From Thermoplasmata archaeon (GTDB taxonomy: Archaea; Thermoplasmatota; Thermoplasmata; Methanomassiliicoccales; Methanomethylophilaceae), in the NCBI GenBank assembly GCA_015063135.1, contig SUTA01000035.1:1-45027 (forward strand): a stretch of 45,027 nucleotides of DNA, in the 5' to 3' direction. Below, piece after piece: positions 7,650 through 16,813 of the stretch (positions are counted from its first letter, which is position 1; every line of letters starts with the position of its first letter). Both the position numbers and the translations under genes were made by a program. A model generated the notes under the pieces. It did not search any database. It had not been told where the DNA came from and saw only the letters and a list, made by a program, of their open reading frames with translations.

Positions 7650-9257
7650 ATGGCTGAAGACGGATAGGTAGCGATTTTCAACATTCTGCCCTCACCGCGC
7701 ATCACAGTGCCGATGGGCTATGCCGCGTACAACGCGGTGCCCATAGGCCGCTACAGGGATTTCTGCGGCCTAAGCACCGTCTGCCTCGGGACCCACGGCT
7801 ATTCCGGCGGGATCAGGCTTGAGTACCTCCACAGGGACGGGTCCGTGACCGAAACATGCACCGAGATCGGCGACGACGGCATAGACGTCGACATCCTCGA
7901 TGCCGACCTGCTCAGGATCACAAAATAGCCAGACGGCGAGATCGATGGCACCCTATATGTCGATGAATCCCTCGTGAACCCGGTCAAAGTCGGACACGTG
8001 GTGTGCACCTACAGAAGGGAAGAGGATATTGCCGAAAAGGTCTCGGAATTCTCAGAGCCCATACCCGGCCACCATCTGTACATCATAGACAACGGGAACA
8101 CGCTGGAACATATAGAAACCGACAACCTCTCCGTAATCGGCTCCCCCAACCTCGGCGGCAGCGGGGGCTTCACCAACGGGATCCTTCACGCCCTGGACGA
8201 CGGATGCACCCACATCATCCTCAACGACGACGACGCCCTCGTATCGAGGGAATCCGTCTTCAGGATGGTTATGTTCGCCGGCATGCTCCGGCCCGAATTC
8301 AGCGATGCATGCATCGCCGGGACCATGCTCGACATCGGGGACCCCTCCATAGTCTACGAATCCGGGGCGCAGGTGGTGAGCGGATGCCTGCAATCCCTCA
8401 AGAAGGGGCTAGACATCTCAAACGACAAGGACCTCATAGAGCTCTTCGGAGACGAGCGCATAGACTACGTCAACTGGACGTTCCTCTGCATCCCGTCATC
8501 CGCCTTCAGGGAGCACGGGCTGCCCCTGCCGCTGTTCATACACGAGGACGATGTGGAGTTCGGCCTCAGGATCAAGAGAAAAACCATCACCCTCCCCGGA
8601 TTGTACATCTGGCACCCCGCATATTCTGACAAGTTCGCCCCCATCAACTATTACTACTACTCCCGCAACCGCATGGTCGTCCTGTCATGCTCCGGCGGCA
8701 TCCCCGAAGGGTACATCGACAGGATCTGCAACGATATGGGCATAGAGGCCGCCGCGTACCGCTACGAATGCTGCGAGGAGATGATCGACGGCATGAGGGA
8801 CTTCCTGAAAGGCCCCGACCACGTCTTCTCCCTGTGCAGGCAGGGCAATCGCAATGCGAGGACGATCGCTCTCCAGGACGTCGATACTCTCAGGGACGGA
8901 TTGAACCTCATAGACCATGCCCCCGCAGCCGACCAGAAGCACCGTAAGCGCACCCTCAACGGCATAACATCCAGAGCTGTAGGCGACATCGAGGCCTCCC
9001 CCTTCGACATGGACACCGCCCATTTCTACAGAATCGGCAAGGTGCTCTACCGCGTCCGCGACGAAGGATTCATCGCCAAAAGGAGCAGGCTCAAAGCGAT
9101 ATCCTGCGCCGTGAGGATCACCTTGCTAAAACGCAAGGTGAAGAAGGCCGTCCCCGCCCTCGTCGAAGAGTACCAGGCATCCATGGATAGGTACACATCC
9201 AGGGAGTCCTGGGAGGAGATGCTCAGGGAACGATATCCAGGATCCGACCTGCATTAG
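7650..9257 (+). CDS. GlfT-like family 2 glycosyltransferase with in-frame amber codons
   Basis: The uninterrupted part (from GTG 7974) encodes 427 residues of a family 2 transferase close to galactofuranosyltransferases: VGHVVCTYRREEDI, NLGGSGGF, the metal motif NDDD, FIHEDDVEFGLRIK and a YYYYSRNR stretch. The same frame continues upstream to ATG 7650, 15 bases after galE, through TAG at 7665-7667 and 7926-7928. The extra stretch looks like the N-terminal beta-sandwich of GlfT2-type enzymes (YAAYNAVPIGRYRDF, then GEIDGTLYV leading into the catalytic domain), so the two halves form one domain series. The terminal stop is also TAG (9255-9257), with TAA two codons later (9264-9266). GTG 7974 has no ribosome site. 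Either UAG is read as an amino acid (pyrrolysine if the lineage call is right), or the N-terminal domain is decayed. The catalytic domain call is firm; the full-length protein is less certain. Confidence 0.75.
7665..7928 (+). other. two in-frame amber codons within the glycosyltransferase frame
   Basis: TAG at 7665-7667 (codon 6 from ATG 7650) and TAG at 7926-7928 (codon 93) are the only stops between galE and the catalytic domain in this frame; there is no TAA or TGA. Both could also have arisen by a single C-to-T change from CAG. Almost every other gene in the window ends in TGA or TAA, so TAG looks reserved or avoided. I see no selenocysteine-like or other recoding element, and none is required for pyrrolysine. 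Confidence 0.6.
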
Positions 9258-9272
9258 GTTCTTTAATGTATT

Positions 9273-10988
9273 ATGCATCCCACAGTCATGGACCCGCCGA
9301 GCGAGGATATCGAGGTCGTATCGCTCGATATCTTCGACACCCTCATCCTGCGGCCCTTCGCCGCCCCCACGGACCTGTTCCTGCTGATGGAGCAGGAGCA
9401 CGGGTGCCCCGGCTTCCGCGATGCCAGGGTGAAAGCGGAGAGGGACGCCAGGTCCGAGTACGGGCGGGAGATCACCCTCGACGAGATCTACGACCATCTC
9501 CCGGCATCCTTCGATCGGGAATCACTGAAGGAATCCGAGTGCAGGATTGAGACGGACCTCTGCTACGCCGACCCGGAACTGAGGTCATGGGTCTCCGAGA
9601 TCCCCGAAGGGAAGAGGGTCGTCATAATAACCGACATGTACCTCCCCAGGGACGTCATCGCCGGCATCCTGGACCGCAACGGCATACGCTACGACAGGCT
9701 GTACGTCTCATCGGAGATAGGGCTCACCAAGCACGACGGTACCCTCTTCCAACACGTGCTCGACGACATGGGGATACAGCCCGACAGGATGGTCCACATA
9801 GGCGACAATCCCCGCGCGGACCTCCGCATCCCCGAGAGGCTGGGCATCCGCACCATGTTCCGCGAGTCCCGCATCAGCTCCTACCTGAGGACCCATCCCG
9901 ACGAGCGCAGGTACCTTAGGAAGCATCATTCCCTCACATCATCAATCATCGTTGCCCTGGACTCCGTGCGCGGAGCGCACGGGGACGTCTGGGAGGACAT
10001 GGGCGACCGTTACGGCGGCCCACTGGCATACTCCTTCGCCAAGCACATCTCCGACCATCACAATCCCGGATCTGCCGTGCTTTTCGCATCCAGGGACGGC
10101 TACACGCTGATCAGGGCGTTCAGAGTGCTTAACGATGAGCGTAACGTGCACTACGTCCATGCGCCCCGGCTGCTCTCATCCATGTTCAGCGGGCATGTGT
10201 CGGATATCGAGGTTCCGAGCAGGTTCCGCGACTACATCGGGTACAAGCGCGCGCTGTACAACATAAGGCTGGCGCTCGCGTTCTACGCATCCGACCTCGG
10301 CCTCGAATCTATCCCCAATAATGCCGATCAAGTCATTTCCCTGTACGACGGGAACAGGGAGAGGATCGAGAGTGCCGGATCCCTGAAGTTCTCCCAATAT
10401 TCCCAGCACCTCTCATCCATCGCCGGCGACAACGTGGAGATAGTGGACTGCACCACTATGAAGATGTCCAGCCAAAAGCTGATAGAAAAGGCCCTGGGGC
10501 GCAGGGTCCGCGCCCACTACCTAGTGGTCCTCAGGGACTCAGACCAATTCGAGTACGACGCCCTGTGCAGATGGCCCTTCCGTTTCATCGGCTGGGAGCG
10601 CGTCGACATCCCCGAATTCCTGCTGTGCTCCCCCGAGCCCCCCATGAGCGGCTGGTCCTACGGGCCTATCTACGACGACCCCCCGGAGTGGGAGAGGGTC
10701 AGGTGCGAGAACTACCAGAAGATGAGCGACTCCGAGCTCGCGTACGTCGAGAGGATGAGAAGGATCTTCGGGGAGCACCTCCCCTCCTTCGACTACATGG
10801 ACGTCAACAGGTGGGTCATGCTCTCCACGGCCAAGGGCACCCGCTACCGCGAGCTGCTCAGCACCATCAAGTGGGCCAGCAGCCCCGACCACAGCGACTG
10901 GCTCCCGATAATCCCCTGGGACGCGCCGATCAAGAGCACCAGGAGGCTAGCCAACCAGGTCGCGTCCGTCATTAGCCGCAAACGGTGA
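9273..10988 (+). CDS. HAD-superfamily protein of glycan loci (COG5610-like)
   Basis: A 571-residue protein. The first 210 residues or so are a HAD hydrolase-like domain: SLDIFDTLILR (motif I; D19 and D22), IITDMYLP (motif II), TKHDGTLFQ with the motif III lysine, and HIGDNPRADL (motif IV). The remaining 360 residues have no domain I can name, including FASRDGYTLIRAF and a Trp-rich C-terminal half. Such two-part HAD proteins occur in polysaccharide loci; their substrate is unknown and a phosphosugar or lipid phosphate is inferred. It starts 15 bases after the previous TAG stop, or 6 bases after the following TAA. No clear ribosome site is visible, and Met 6 (9288) is an alternative start. It is transcribed with the neighbouring transferases. 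Confidence 0.8.
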   Translation: MHPTVMDPPSEDIEVVSLDIFDTLILRPFAAPTDLFLLMEQEHGCPGFRDARVKAERDARSEYGREITLDEIYDHLPASFDRESLKESECRIETDLCYADPELRSWVSEIPEGKRVVIITDMYLPRDVIAGILDRNGIRYDRLYVSSEIGLTKHDGTLFQHVLDDMGIQPDRMVHIGDNPRADLRIPERLGIRTMFRESRISSYLRTHPDERRYLRKHHSLTSSIIVALDSVRGAHGDVWEDMGDRYGGPLAYSFAKHISDHHNPGSAVLFASRDGYTLIRAFRVLNDERNVHYVHAPRLLSSMFSGHVSDIEVPSRFRDYIGYKRALYNIRLALAFYASDLGLESIPNNADQVISLYDGNRERIESAGSLKFSQYSQHLSSIAGDNVEIVDCTTMKMSSQKLIEKALGRRVRAHYLVVLRDSDQFEYDALCRWPFRFIGWERVDIPEFLLCSPEPPMSGWSYGPIYDDPPEWERVRCENYQKMSDSELAYVERMRRIFGEHLPSFDYMDVNRWVMLSTAKGTRYRELLSTIKWASSPDHSDWLPIIPWDAPIKSTRRLANQVASVISRKR

Positions 10989-11034
10989 CGAAGTTATCGC
11001 CAACATCAAATAAGACCTGTACAATCACGCGCCT

Positions 11035-12054
11035 ATGAATACAAGGGAGGGTCCCAAGGTCTCCATAGTGGCCAGCATCTACAACGGCCGCGCCTACCTC
11101 CCCGGCTTCGTCGACTACATCGACCGCCAGACATTCAAGGATTTCGAGCTGATCTTCGTTGTCGACACCCGCTCCGACGACGGCACCCTAGATGCCGTCG
11201 AAGACGTATGCTCCGGGCGCTCCGATTACCATCTGATCATCCAGGACGGCCCCGGCAGGCTCGGCGGCTCCAAGAACCTGGGCCTCGCCGCCTCCAAGGG
11301 GGACCTCATATGGTTCCTGGACGTGGACGACCTCCCATCCCCGCAATTCCTGGACAGGATGGTATCCGCCGCCGACGATACATCCTCGGACATCGCCATA
11401 TGCAACTTCCTGTTCACGGACGACCCCGACTGGCATGTGGAGCACAGCGACGAGATCATCACCATGTCCGGCGAGACCGCCCTCCACGCCAAGGCGCTGA
11501 ACCTCCTGCCGATAACCTCGTGGTCCATGCTCTACAGGCGCAGCCTCATCGAATCCAACGACCTGACATTCCGCGAGATGATGTGCGAGGACATCGCATT
11601 CACCTACAACGCCATCAGGGCCTCCGGGAGGGTGTGCTTCATACCGGAGCCCCTCTACGGCTACCGCATGAACCCCACGTCCTTCTGCAGGCAGGAGGAG
11701 GACGAGAGGGGGCTGCTGGAGCTGGACAACTACATGCTCCTGTCCGACTCGTTCCCCCCGACGGACCGCTTCATGCAGAAGAGGTTCTGCATCATGGGGA
11801 TGAGGTCCATCGTGCACATGACCGCCCCCGGCATCCGCGAGGCCATAAAGGACCCCAGGCTCGAGGACAAGGTGGATAGATACCTGAAGGCGGGCGGGAG
11901 GCTGGAGTACCGCGTTGCAAGGCGGTTCCCGTCGCTCTACCGCAGGTTCGGCGGATGGTACAACCGCCACTTCTACAACAGGTACGGGAAGGTCTACACC
12001 GACCCCAAGAAGCTCCGCACGCTCCGCAGGATCGTCGACGGCGAGCGCCCCTGA
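11035..12054 (+). CDS. family 2 glycosyltransferase
   Basis: A 339-residue GT-A transferase. KVSIVASIYNGRAYLPGFVDYI at the N-terminus, VDTRSDDGT, and the metal motif WFLDVDDLP (near residue 100) are classic for family 2 enzymes that extend surface glycans. MMCEDIAFTYNAI and a basic C-terminus follow, with no membrane span. Donor and acceptor are unknown; with glf upstream, galactose or galactofuranose is plausible. TCAAATAAG about 25 bases before the ATG may be a weak promoter for a short-leader transcript. Its last 263 bases are overlapped in antisense by the open frame of the convergent surface-protein gene. Confidence 0.9.
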   Translation: MNTREGPKVSIVASIYNGRAYLPGFVDYIDRQTFKDFELIFVVDTRSDDGTLDAVEDVCSGRSDYHLIIQDGPGRLGGSKNLGLAASKGDLIWFLDVDDLPSPQFLDRMVSAADDTSSDIAICNFLFTDDPDWHVEHSDEIITMSGETALHAKALNLLPITSWSMLYRRSLIESNDLTFREMMCEDIAFTYNAIRASGRVCFIPEPLYGYRMNPTSFCRQEEDERGLLELDNYMLLSDSFPPTDRFMQKRFCIMGMRSIVHMTAPGIREAIKDPRLEDKVDRYLKAGGRLEYRVARRFPSLYRRFGGWYNRHFYNRYGKVYTDPKKLRTLRRIVDGERP

Positions 12055-14524
12055 GGATGATCACAGCTACCATCGCCGCGATTATCGCGGCTGCTGCGAT
12101 GCCCCCGATCAGCACGATGTTTAGCGAGGATGCGGGCTCCTCCGCGTACTCCAGCCTGAACTCCGAGCCCTCGGAGACGAACGACACGTACCCGTAGCTC
12201 CCGGAGGTGCTCTGGGAGAGCACATCGTACCCGTCCGTGCACCTGACCTCCACGTCCTGGCGCATCACGTCGTACTCGACGGACATCTTTTTCGCGATGT
12301 GGACGGCGGAGCCGTCCGCGGACACGCCGAAGGCGTGTCTGCCGTCCTTGGATGAGTAGGAGAACTCGACGAGGGCCCCCTTCAGGACGTCCAGCGCGGC
12401 AGCGTCGTATATCTCCATCTCCACTCCCTGGGGGAACAGGACGGTTATCGATGTGACGGTCATCCCGGCAAGGTCGGCGGAGCATTCCCCGGTGTCCTCG
12501 GCGTGCAGCACGAGGTCCCCGGGGCCCTTCTCCCTCCAGCCCGCGTGGGCGTCTATGGTGCTGTATACCGCCATGCCGGGTTCGAGGCGCTCGCCCTGGG
12601 GGTCGAACCATCCCAGGAACGCCATGCCCTCCCTCTGGGGCGCCGGAGGCGCCAGGAGGGCGGAGCCGTACTGCACCAGATCCTCGGAGAGGACGTTCCA
12701 GGAGCCGCCCACGAAGTCGCTGAAGGTCACCGTGAGGAGGTCCGCTGTCGCAAGGCCGGAGCCGCCGGCGACCGTCAGGTCGCCGCAGGCGGAGGCCAGG
12801 CCGCCGAAGGCGGCCCTGATGTGGTATATCCCATCGGACAGCCCCCCGATCGCGTAATAGCCGTCCCTCTCCGTCATCCCGCGGACCTCCCCGTCGGGGC
12901 CCTCCAGGCTGACGGCGGCGCCCCGCAGGGGCGCCCCGTCCAGCCTGAGGGCCGCGGCGATATCCTCCCCGGGCGTAAGGGAGGCATCCTCATCCAGAAT
13001 ACCAATATAGGTGTCATCCACGGCCTTGAAGACCCTCCCCTCTTCGCCGTAATACCAGAACCCGTCGCAATCGCTGGATCCGGGCCCGAGCAAGTATACG
13101 CCGCCCTTCTCGACTTCCATCCTGGACCCATTCTCATCATATATCCAGAGCGACAGCTCCCTGGTGGTCAGGCTCGCCCCGGTCCCGTGGTTCACGTACA
13201 TCCCGCCCACCTTCTCGGCGTCGGGATCCACTACTATCATGCCGGTCCCCTCTACCACCCCGGCCGCCTTCGCCCCGGAGCCTATCTCCAGGGTCCCATC
13301 AACGACCAGGCGCCCATGCGCAGAGAACCCATAGCTCTGCAGCAGCTCCGGCCCGGGGTAGTACTTGTCCCTGTAGGGAATATCTACCAGGCCGTCGAAA
13401 GCGATCAGCTGGGAGCCCACCATGAGAACCGCATCCTCCCCCACGTGCATCTCCGACCCCGGCAGGAGCCTGAGCCCCGCATCCATGCGGTAGACCCCGT
13501 CCTCCAGCACATACTCGAAATTGTACGGCACCGAGAACGCCAGCTTCGACGTGTCCACGGTCTGCCCGGAGTAGGATATCCTCAGAGCCCCGAAGGAGGC
13601 CCCGCCGGATATGGTGACGGTGGTCCTCCCCACGTCGTCCCAGATGTTGCTCTCCCATTCGGCCTTCACGTACTTGCTTCCATCATAGGAGAGCACGGCG
13701 GATGCCCCCTGCTCCAGCTCTATCAGCGACTTGGAGCCCTCGGCCCTCAGGCCGATGATGTTGATCTCCGACTCCATGATCCTCTTGTCTGCGTAGAGGG
13801 CCAGCATCCCGATGAGGCGGGAGCCGTGCTGGAACTCCGAGGGGCACATGATGTTGCTGTAGGTGTAGCGGTCGAAGGGGGACTGGTCATCCTCGAAGAG
13901 GCTCCTCATGCGGTCGCCTCCCACATAATCGGTCAGGATCAGCATCTCGCGGACCCTGGACCCGGGCTCCGCCATCATGGACCCGTCGCCGACCACGTAG
14001 CCGTAACAGGCCAGCGACGACCCGTTGCGCATCACCAGGTCCCCATCCACCTGGAGCCTGGCGTGATCCCCCCAGGTGTGTCCCTGGTAGTCGAAGGTGA
14101 ACTCCTCCGAGACTATCCCGCCGACGATGATTTCTCCGTTTACGGCCAGCGTTATCCCCTCTGGGACGGTCATCCTCGTCACGCAGTAGCTGTCCCCGGC
14201 CCTCTTCCTGTACTGCCCGTCCTTCGTCGGGTCCGGGCCGAAAGCCTTCCCGTCCGGGTCCACGTCGCCCATTCCGTCGGTGTACGGCAGCAGCAGGGTG
14301 ACCCCCTCCGGGACCTCCGCATCCCCGTCCAGGACGGAGCCGTCCATGACTATCACGAGATCGCCTGGCACAGATGCCGCGAGGGCGTCGCCGACGTCCT
14401 CGTACAGGACATCCCCGATGCGGGCCTCGCAGCCGCCATCGGCATCGGACGCATCTGCCATGATTATGGCCGCTGATGCTGCTATGAACAGTGCTAGGGC
14501 GAGGATGGTGGCGCTGCGTATCAT
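11792..14524 (-). CDS. membrane-anchored surface protein with B-repeat and carboxypeptidase-regulatory-like domain
   Basis: The open frame codes 910 residues. The signal peptide is IRSATILALALFIAASAA (start chosen at 14524; an upstream in-frame ATG at 14557 would add 11 residues). A long beta-rich region with 'GTLEIGSGA'-like steps suggests a beta-helix or adhesin fold. Around residues 520-590 a carboxypeptidase-regulatory-like beta-sandwich is visible (GYYAIGGLSDGIYHIRAAFGG), then one InlB-type B-repeat ending FLGWFDPQGERLEPG, a further beta domain, and a C-terminal membrane helix (VLIGGIAAAAIIAAMVAVII) followed by arginines. The natural end should be just after these arginines near 12030; instead the frame stays open about 80 more residues in antisense to the glycosyltransferase, producing low-complexity Cys/Arg-rich sequence. 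That tail is probably not a real domain. Confidence 0.8.
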   Translation of the reverse strand: MIRSATILALALFIAASAAIIMADASDADGGCEARIGDVLYEDVGDALAASVPGDLVIVMDGSVLDGDAEVPEGVTLLLPYTDGMGDVDPDGKAFGPDPTKDGQYRKRAGDSYCVTRMTVPEGITLAVNGEIIVGGIVSEEFTFDYQGHTWGDHARLQVDGDLVMRNGSSLACYGYVVGDGSMMAEPGSRVREMLILTDYVGGDRMRSLFEDDQSPFDRYTYSNIMCPSEFQHGSRLIGMLALYADKRIMESEINIIGLRAEGSKSLIELEQGASAVLSYDGSKYVKAEWESNIWDDVGRTTVTISGGASFGALRISYSGQTVDTSKLAFSVPYNFEYVLEDGVYRMDAGLRLLPGSEMHVGEDAVLMVGSQLIAFDGLVDIPYRDKYYPGPELLQSYGFSAHGRLVVDGTLEIGSGAKAAGVVEGTGMIVVDPDAEKVGGMYVNHGTGASLTTRELSLWIYDENGSRMEVEKGGVYLLGPGSSDCDGFWYYGEEGRVFKAVDDTYIGILDEDASLTPGEDIAAALRLDGAPLRGAAVSLEGPDGEVRGMTERDGYYAIGGLSDGIYHIRAAFGGLASACGDLTVAGGSGLATADLLTVTFSDFVGGSWNVLSEDLVQYGSALLAPPAPQREGMAFLGWFDPQGERLEPGMAVYSTIDAHAGWREKGPGDLVLHAEDTGECSADLAGMTVTSITVLFPQGVEMEIYDAAALDVLKGALVEFSYSSKDGRHAFGVSADGSAVHIAKKMSVEYDVMRQDVEVRCTDGYDVLSQSTSGSYGYVSFVSEGSEFRLEYAEEPASSLNIVLIGGIAAAAIIAAMVAVIILRGARRRRSCGACGASWGRCRPSRTCCRSGGCTIRRTCGRATGTALQRGTPASRPPSGIYPPCPRAWGPLWPRGCRGRSCARWTSSP

Positions 14525-14582
14525 GTCTTGGGGTCCCCCGTTCGGCCGGACTAACATCTGGCCTGTTTACAAGGGACAATAG

Positions 14583-14594
14583 TTTAATTAATAT
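14583..14594. promoter_or_regulatory. shared AT element between two divergent surface-protein genes
   Basis: TTTAATTAATAT sits in the 91-base gap between divergent genes. On the plus strand it is about 25-30 bases before the ATG at 14616, implying an almost leaderless message. On the minus strand its complement lies about 60 bases before the ATG at 14524. It is nearly symmetrical, so it could serve both directions. Confidence 0.4.
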
Positions 14595-14615
14595 CTATCG
14601 CCTTGGGTGCTACAC

Positions 14616-16772
14616 ATGAAAGCAAGCAGACTCTATATCGGGGCATTCGCCCTGATCGTATGCGCAATTGCAGCTTTCGCCGTGACCTCCGCGGAACCCG
14701 CGGATGCCGCCCCCGCCGATGTCGATGATTTCGCCGCGGGCATCAACTCCTATTCCGAGGCGGTCCTCGGAACGGACAAGGTCGTCAAGGCGGAAGTTGA
14801 GAACAATGTACTGAAAATCACCGTGGACACGTCCGCGATCGACAGCATGAGCATCGACCTCAAGGGCATCTTCACCGAGAAGTTCACCGCCGCGTTCGCG
14901 GGCATGACCGTCCTGACCACGGACGACACCAGCGCGGACATCACGATCATCGATGCCGGCAAACCCACCAATAACCTCGACGAGTTCGCCGCGAGGGTCA
15001 TTTCCGGCCTCAAGGCCACGTACACCAGTGACACCCCCGAGTACAACGGGGAGGTCAACGTCAACGGCACCGGCTACAAGGCCATGAAGGTCGTCTTCGT
15101 CATGACGAAGGAGTCCAGGGAGGTCGCCGAGGTTCTCTCCTCGATGACCGGCGGAGCCGGATCAATCATCATCAACGGCCAGATTACCGACGGCGTGTTC
15201 AAGGCCTTCGGCATCAGCTACGACGATATCCTGAAAACCACGGTGTCCGATGTGTTCAAGGCCTTCGCCAACGGCAAGGGAGCCTCTTCCTTCTTCAGCA
15301 GCTCCGCCGCGACGTACTTCGACGTCCTGTGCGACAAGATCAACAAGGCCGTCGGACTCGCGGACATCCTCGAGAACAACATCCAGATACCTGACATAAC
15401 CATCGACTCCGTCGAGATTTCCGATAAGTACGGATTCAAAGGCCTGATGGAAACCCTCTCGACCGCCACCGTCAACTTCGGAGTAATCGGAAAAATCACC
15501 CATCACTACGGTGGAGCGCAGTTCTATTACGATACCAACATCAATTTAAGAACCGGACCCGACGGCGAAACACAACTGGACACCATCGAGTTCAGAATGT
15601 ATGTCATCTACTCCGATAAACAGATCACCGTTGAGGTGAAAACCTCCGAGGGCGGTACCGCCACCCTCAACGGCGATAACTCCGTCACCGGATACGCCGG
15701 AACCCCGTTCACCGTCACTGCCACACCCGACAGCGGCTATACCATCGCATCCATCGAATACTACGTCGGAGACAAGAAGGTCGATTCCCTCGGCACCAGC
15801 GACAGGACCAACACCTTCATCCACTTCGGAGGGCTCGCCCACTTCGTCGTCGTGACCTTCAGCGGCGATGCTCCCGCTCCCCCGACCCCCGTCCCGCCCG
15901 CGCCGGACGACCCCGATGAGCCCGAGGACCTCCCCGACGACGGTACCGTCATCAACCCCGACGGATCCACTACCACCACCGTCACCGACGAGGACACCGG
16001 AATCAAGTCCAGCGTCACCGAGAAGGACGGAAAGGTCACCAAGGTCGTCAGCGAGACCGAGTCCGGAACCAAGTACTCCTCCGTAGGAGAGGGCTCCACC
16101 GTCACCACCACCGTCTGGTCCAGCGACCTGAACGGGTTCATGGTCGATGCCCTCACCGAGCAGGCGGCCCTGATCACCGGCGGAAAGACCGCCGATCTCG
16201 TCATCGTCTCCACCGAGGTCAACATCAGCGCCGACGTGGCCGGCGACATCGCCGCTGCCTTCGAGACCGTCACCCTCACCAACGAGGACGCCCGCATGGA
16301 GATCCCCGCCAACGTCGTCAAGAACCTGGCGAAGGACGGCAAGCTGAAGATCACCTCCAAGCAGGCCACCTCCTCGGACATGACCGACAAGCAGAGGTCC
16401 GTGGTCGGGAACAACTACGTCCTCAAGTTCACCGCCACCGCCGGAACCACGGCGGTGCACGAGCTTGGCGACAATGTGACCATCGGGTTCTACTACACCC
16501 CCACCACCTCCCTGAGCGGGAAGCACGTCGTAGTCAAGTACGTCGATGACGACGGAAAGACCACCGACATGCAGACCACCTATGCCAACGGAAGGGTCAC
16601 CTTCGTGACCGACCACTTCTCCGTCTACTTCGTGGACATCGTCGAGGACACCCCCGGCGGCGGCGGAAGCTCTTCCGGCAACAACAACATCCTCTACATC
16701 GCTGTCGCGGCGGCCGCGGTCGCAGCCATCGCCGTCTGCATCGCAGCGATGGTGTACTTCAAGAAGGATTGA
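14616..16772 (+). CDS. membrane-anchored surface protein with B-repeat-like domain
   Basis: A 718-residue secreted, anchored protein. The signal peptide is ASRLYIGAFALIVCAIAAFA. About 330 residues of Asp/Thr-rich ectodomain of no recognised family follow, then a bacterial-repeat/B-repeat-like domain (TVEVKTSEGGTATLNG, with PDSGYTIASIEYYVG) near 330-410. A Pro/Asp linker (PAPPTPVPPAPDDPDEPEDL), a Thr-rich NPDGSTTTTVTDEDTG repeat also found in the convergent gene at 17070-19808, another beta domain (VKYVDDDGKTT), a Gly/Ser spacer, and the membrane helix ILYIAVAAAAVAAIAVCIAA with KKD tail complete it. GGTG at about 14606-14609 decides the ATG at 14616. A strong hairpin plus T-run follows the stop. 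Confidence 0.88.
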   Translation: MKASRLYIGAFALIVCAIAAFAVTSAEPADAAPADVDDFAAGINSYSEAVLGTDKVVKAEVENNVLKITVDTSAIDSMSIDLKGIFTEKFTAAFAGMTVLTTDDTSADITIIDAGKPTNNLDEFAARVISGLKATYTSDTPEYNGEVNVNGTGYKAMKVVFVMTKESREVAEVLSSMTGGAGSIIINGQITDGVFKAFGISYDDILKTTVSDVFKAFANGKGASSFFSSSAATYFDVLCDKINKAVGLADILENNIQIPDITIDSVEISDKYGFKGLMETLSTATVNFGVIGKITHHYGGAQFYYDTNINLRTGPDGETQLDTIEFRMYVIYSDKQITVEVKTSEGGTATLNGDNSVTGYAGTPFTVTATPDSGYTIASIEYYVGDKKVDSLGTSDRTNTFIHFGGLAHFVVVTFSGDAPAPPTPVPPAPDDPDEPEDLPDDGTVINPDGSTTTTVTDEDTGIKSSVTEKDGKVTKVVSETESGTKYSSVGEGSTVTTTVWSSDLNGFMVDALTEQAALITGGKTADLVIVSTEVNISADVAGDIAAAFETVTLTNEDARMEIPANVVKNLAKDGKLKITSKQATSSDMTDKQRSVVGNNYVLKFTATAGTTAVHELGDNVTIGFYYTPTTSLSGKHVVVKYVDDDGKTTDMQTTYANGRVTFVTDHFSVYFVDIVEDTPGGGGSSSGNNNILYIAVAAAAVAAIAVCIAAMVYFKKD

Positions 16773-16781
16773 TTTGAAACA

Positions 16782-16813
16782 GGAGGGGCCCCGCCCCTCC
16801 ACCTTACCTTTTT
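16782..16813 (+). terminator. hairpin with T-run after the surface-protein gene
   Basis: GGAGGGG (16782-16788) pairs with CCCCTCC (16794-16800), followed shortly by TTTTT at about 16809-16813. It lies 10 bases after the stop codon. The rest of the 297-base convergent gap holds only the opposing hairpin; no gene is supported in it. Confidence 0.7.

Noticed and set aside
12503-14476. 657-codon open frame antisense to the surface-protein gene
   Set aside because: It has Gly/Val/Pro/His-rich, pattern-free sequence and is the mirror of a GC-rich gene that has signal peptide, domains and anchor in its own frame.
15960-16020. Thr-rich stretch taken as a simple nucleotide repeat
   Set aside because: It is a protein-level low-complexity linker (NPDGST...), shared with the gene at 17070-19808, not a tandem DNA repeat.
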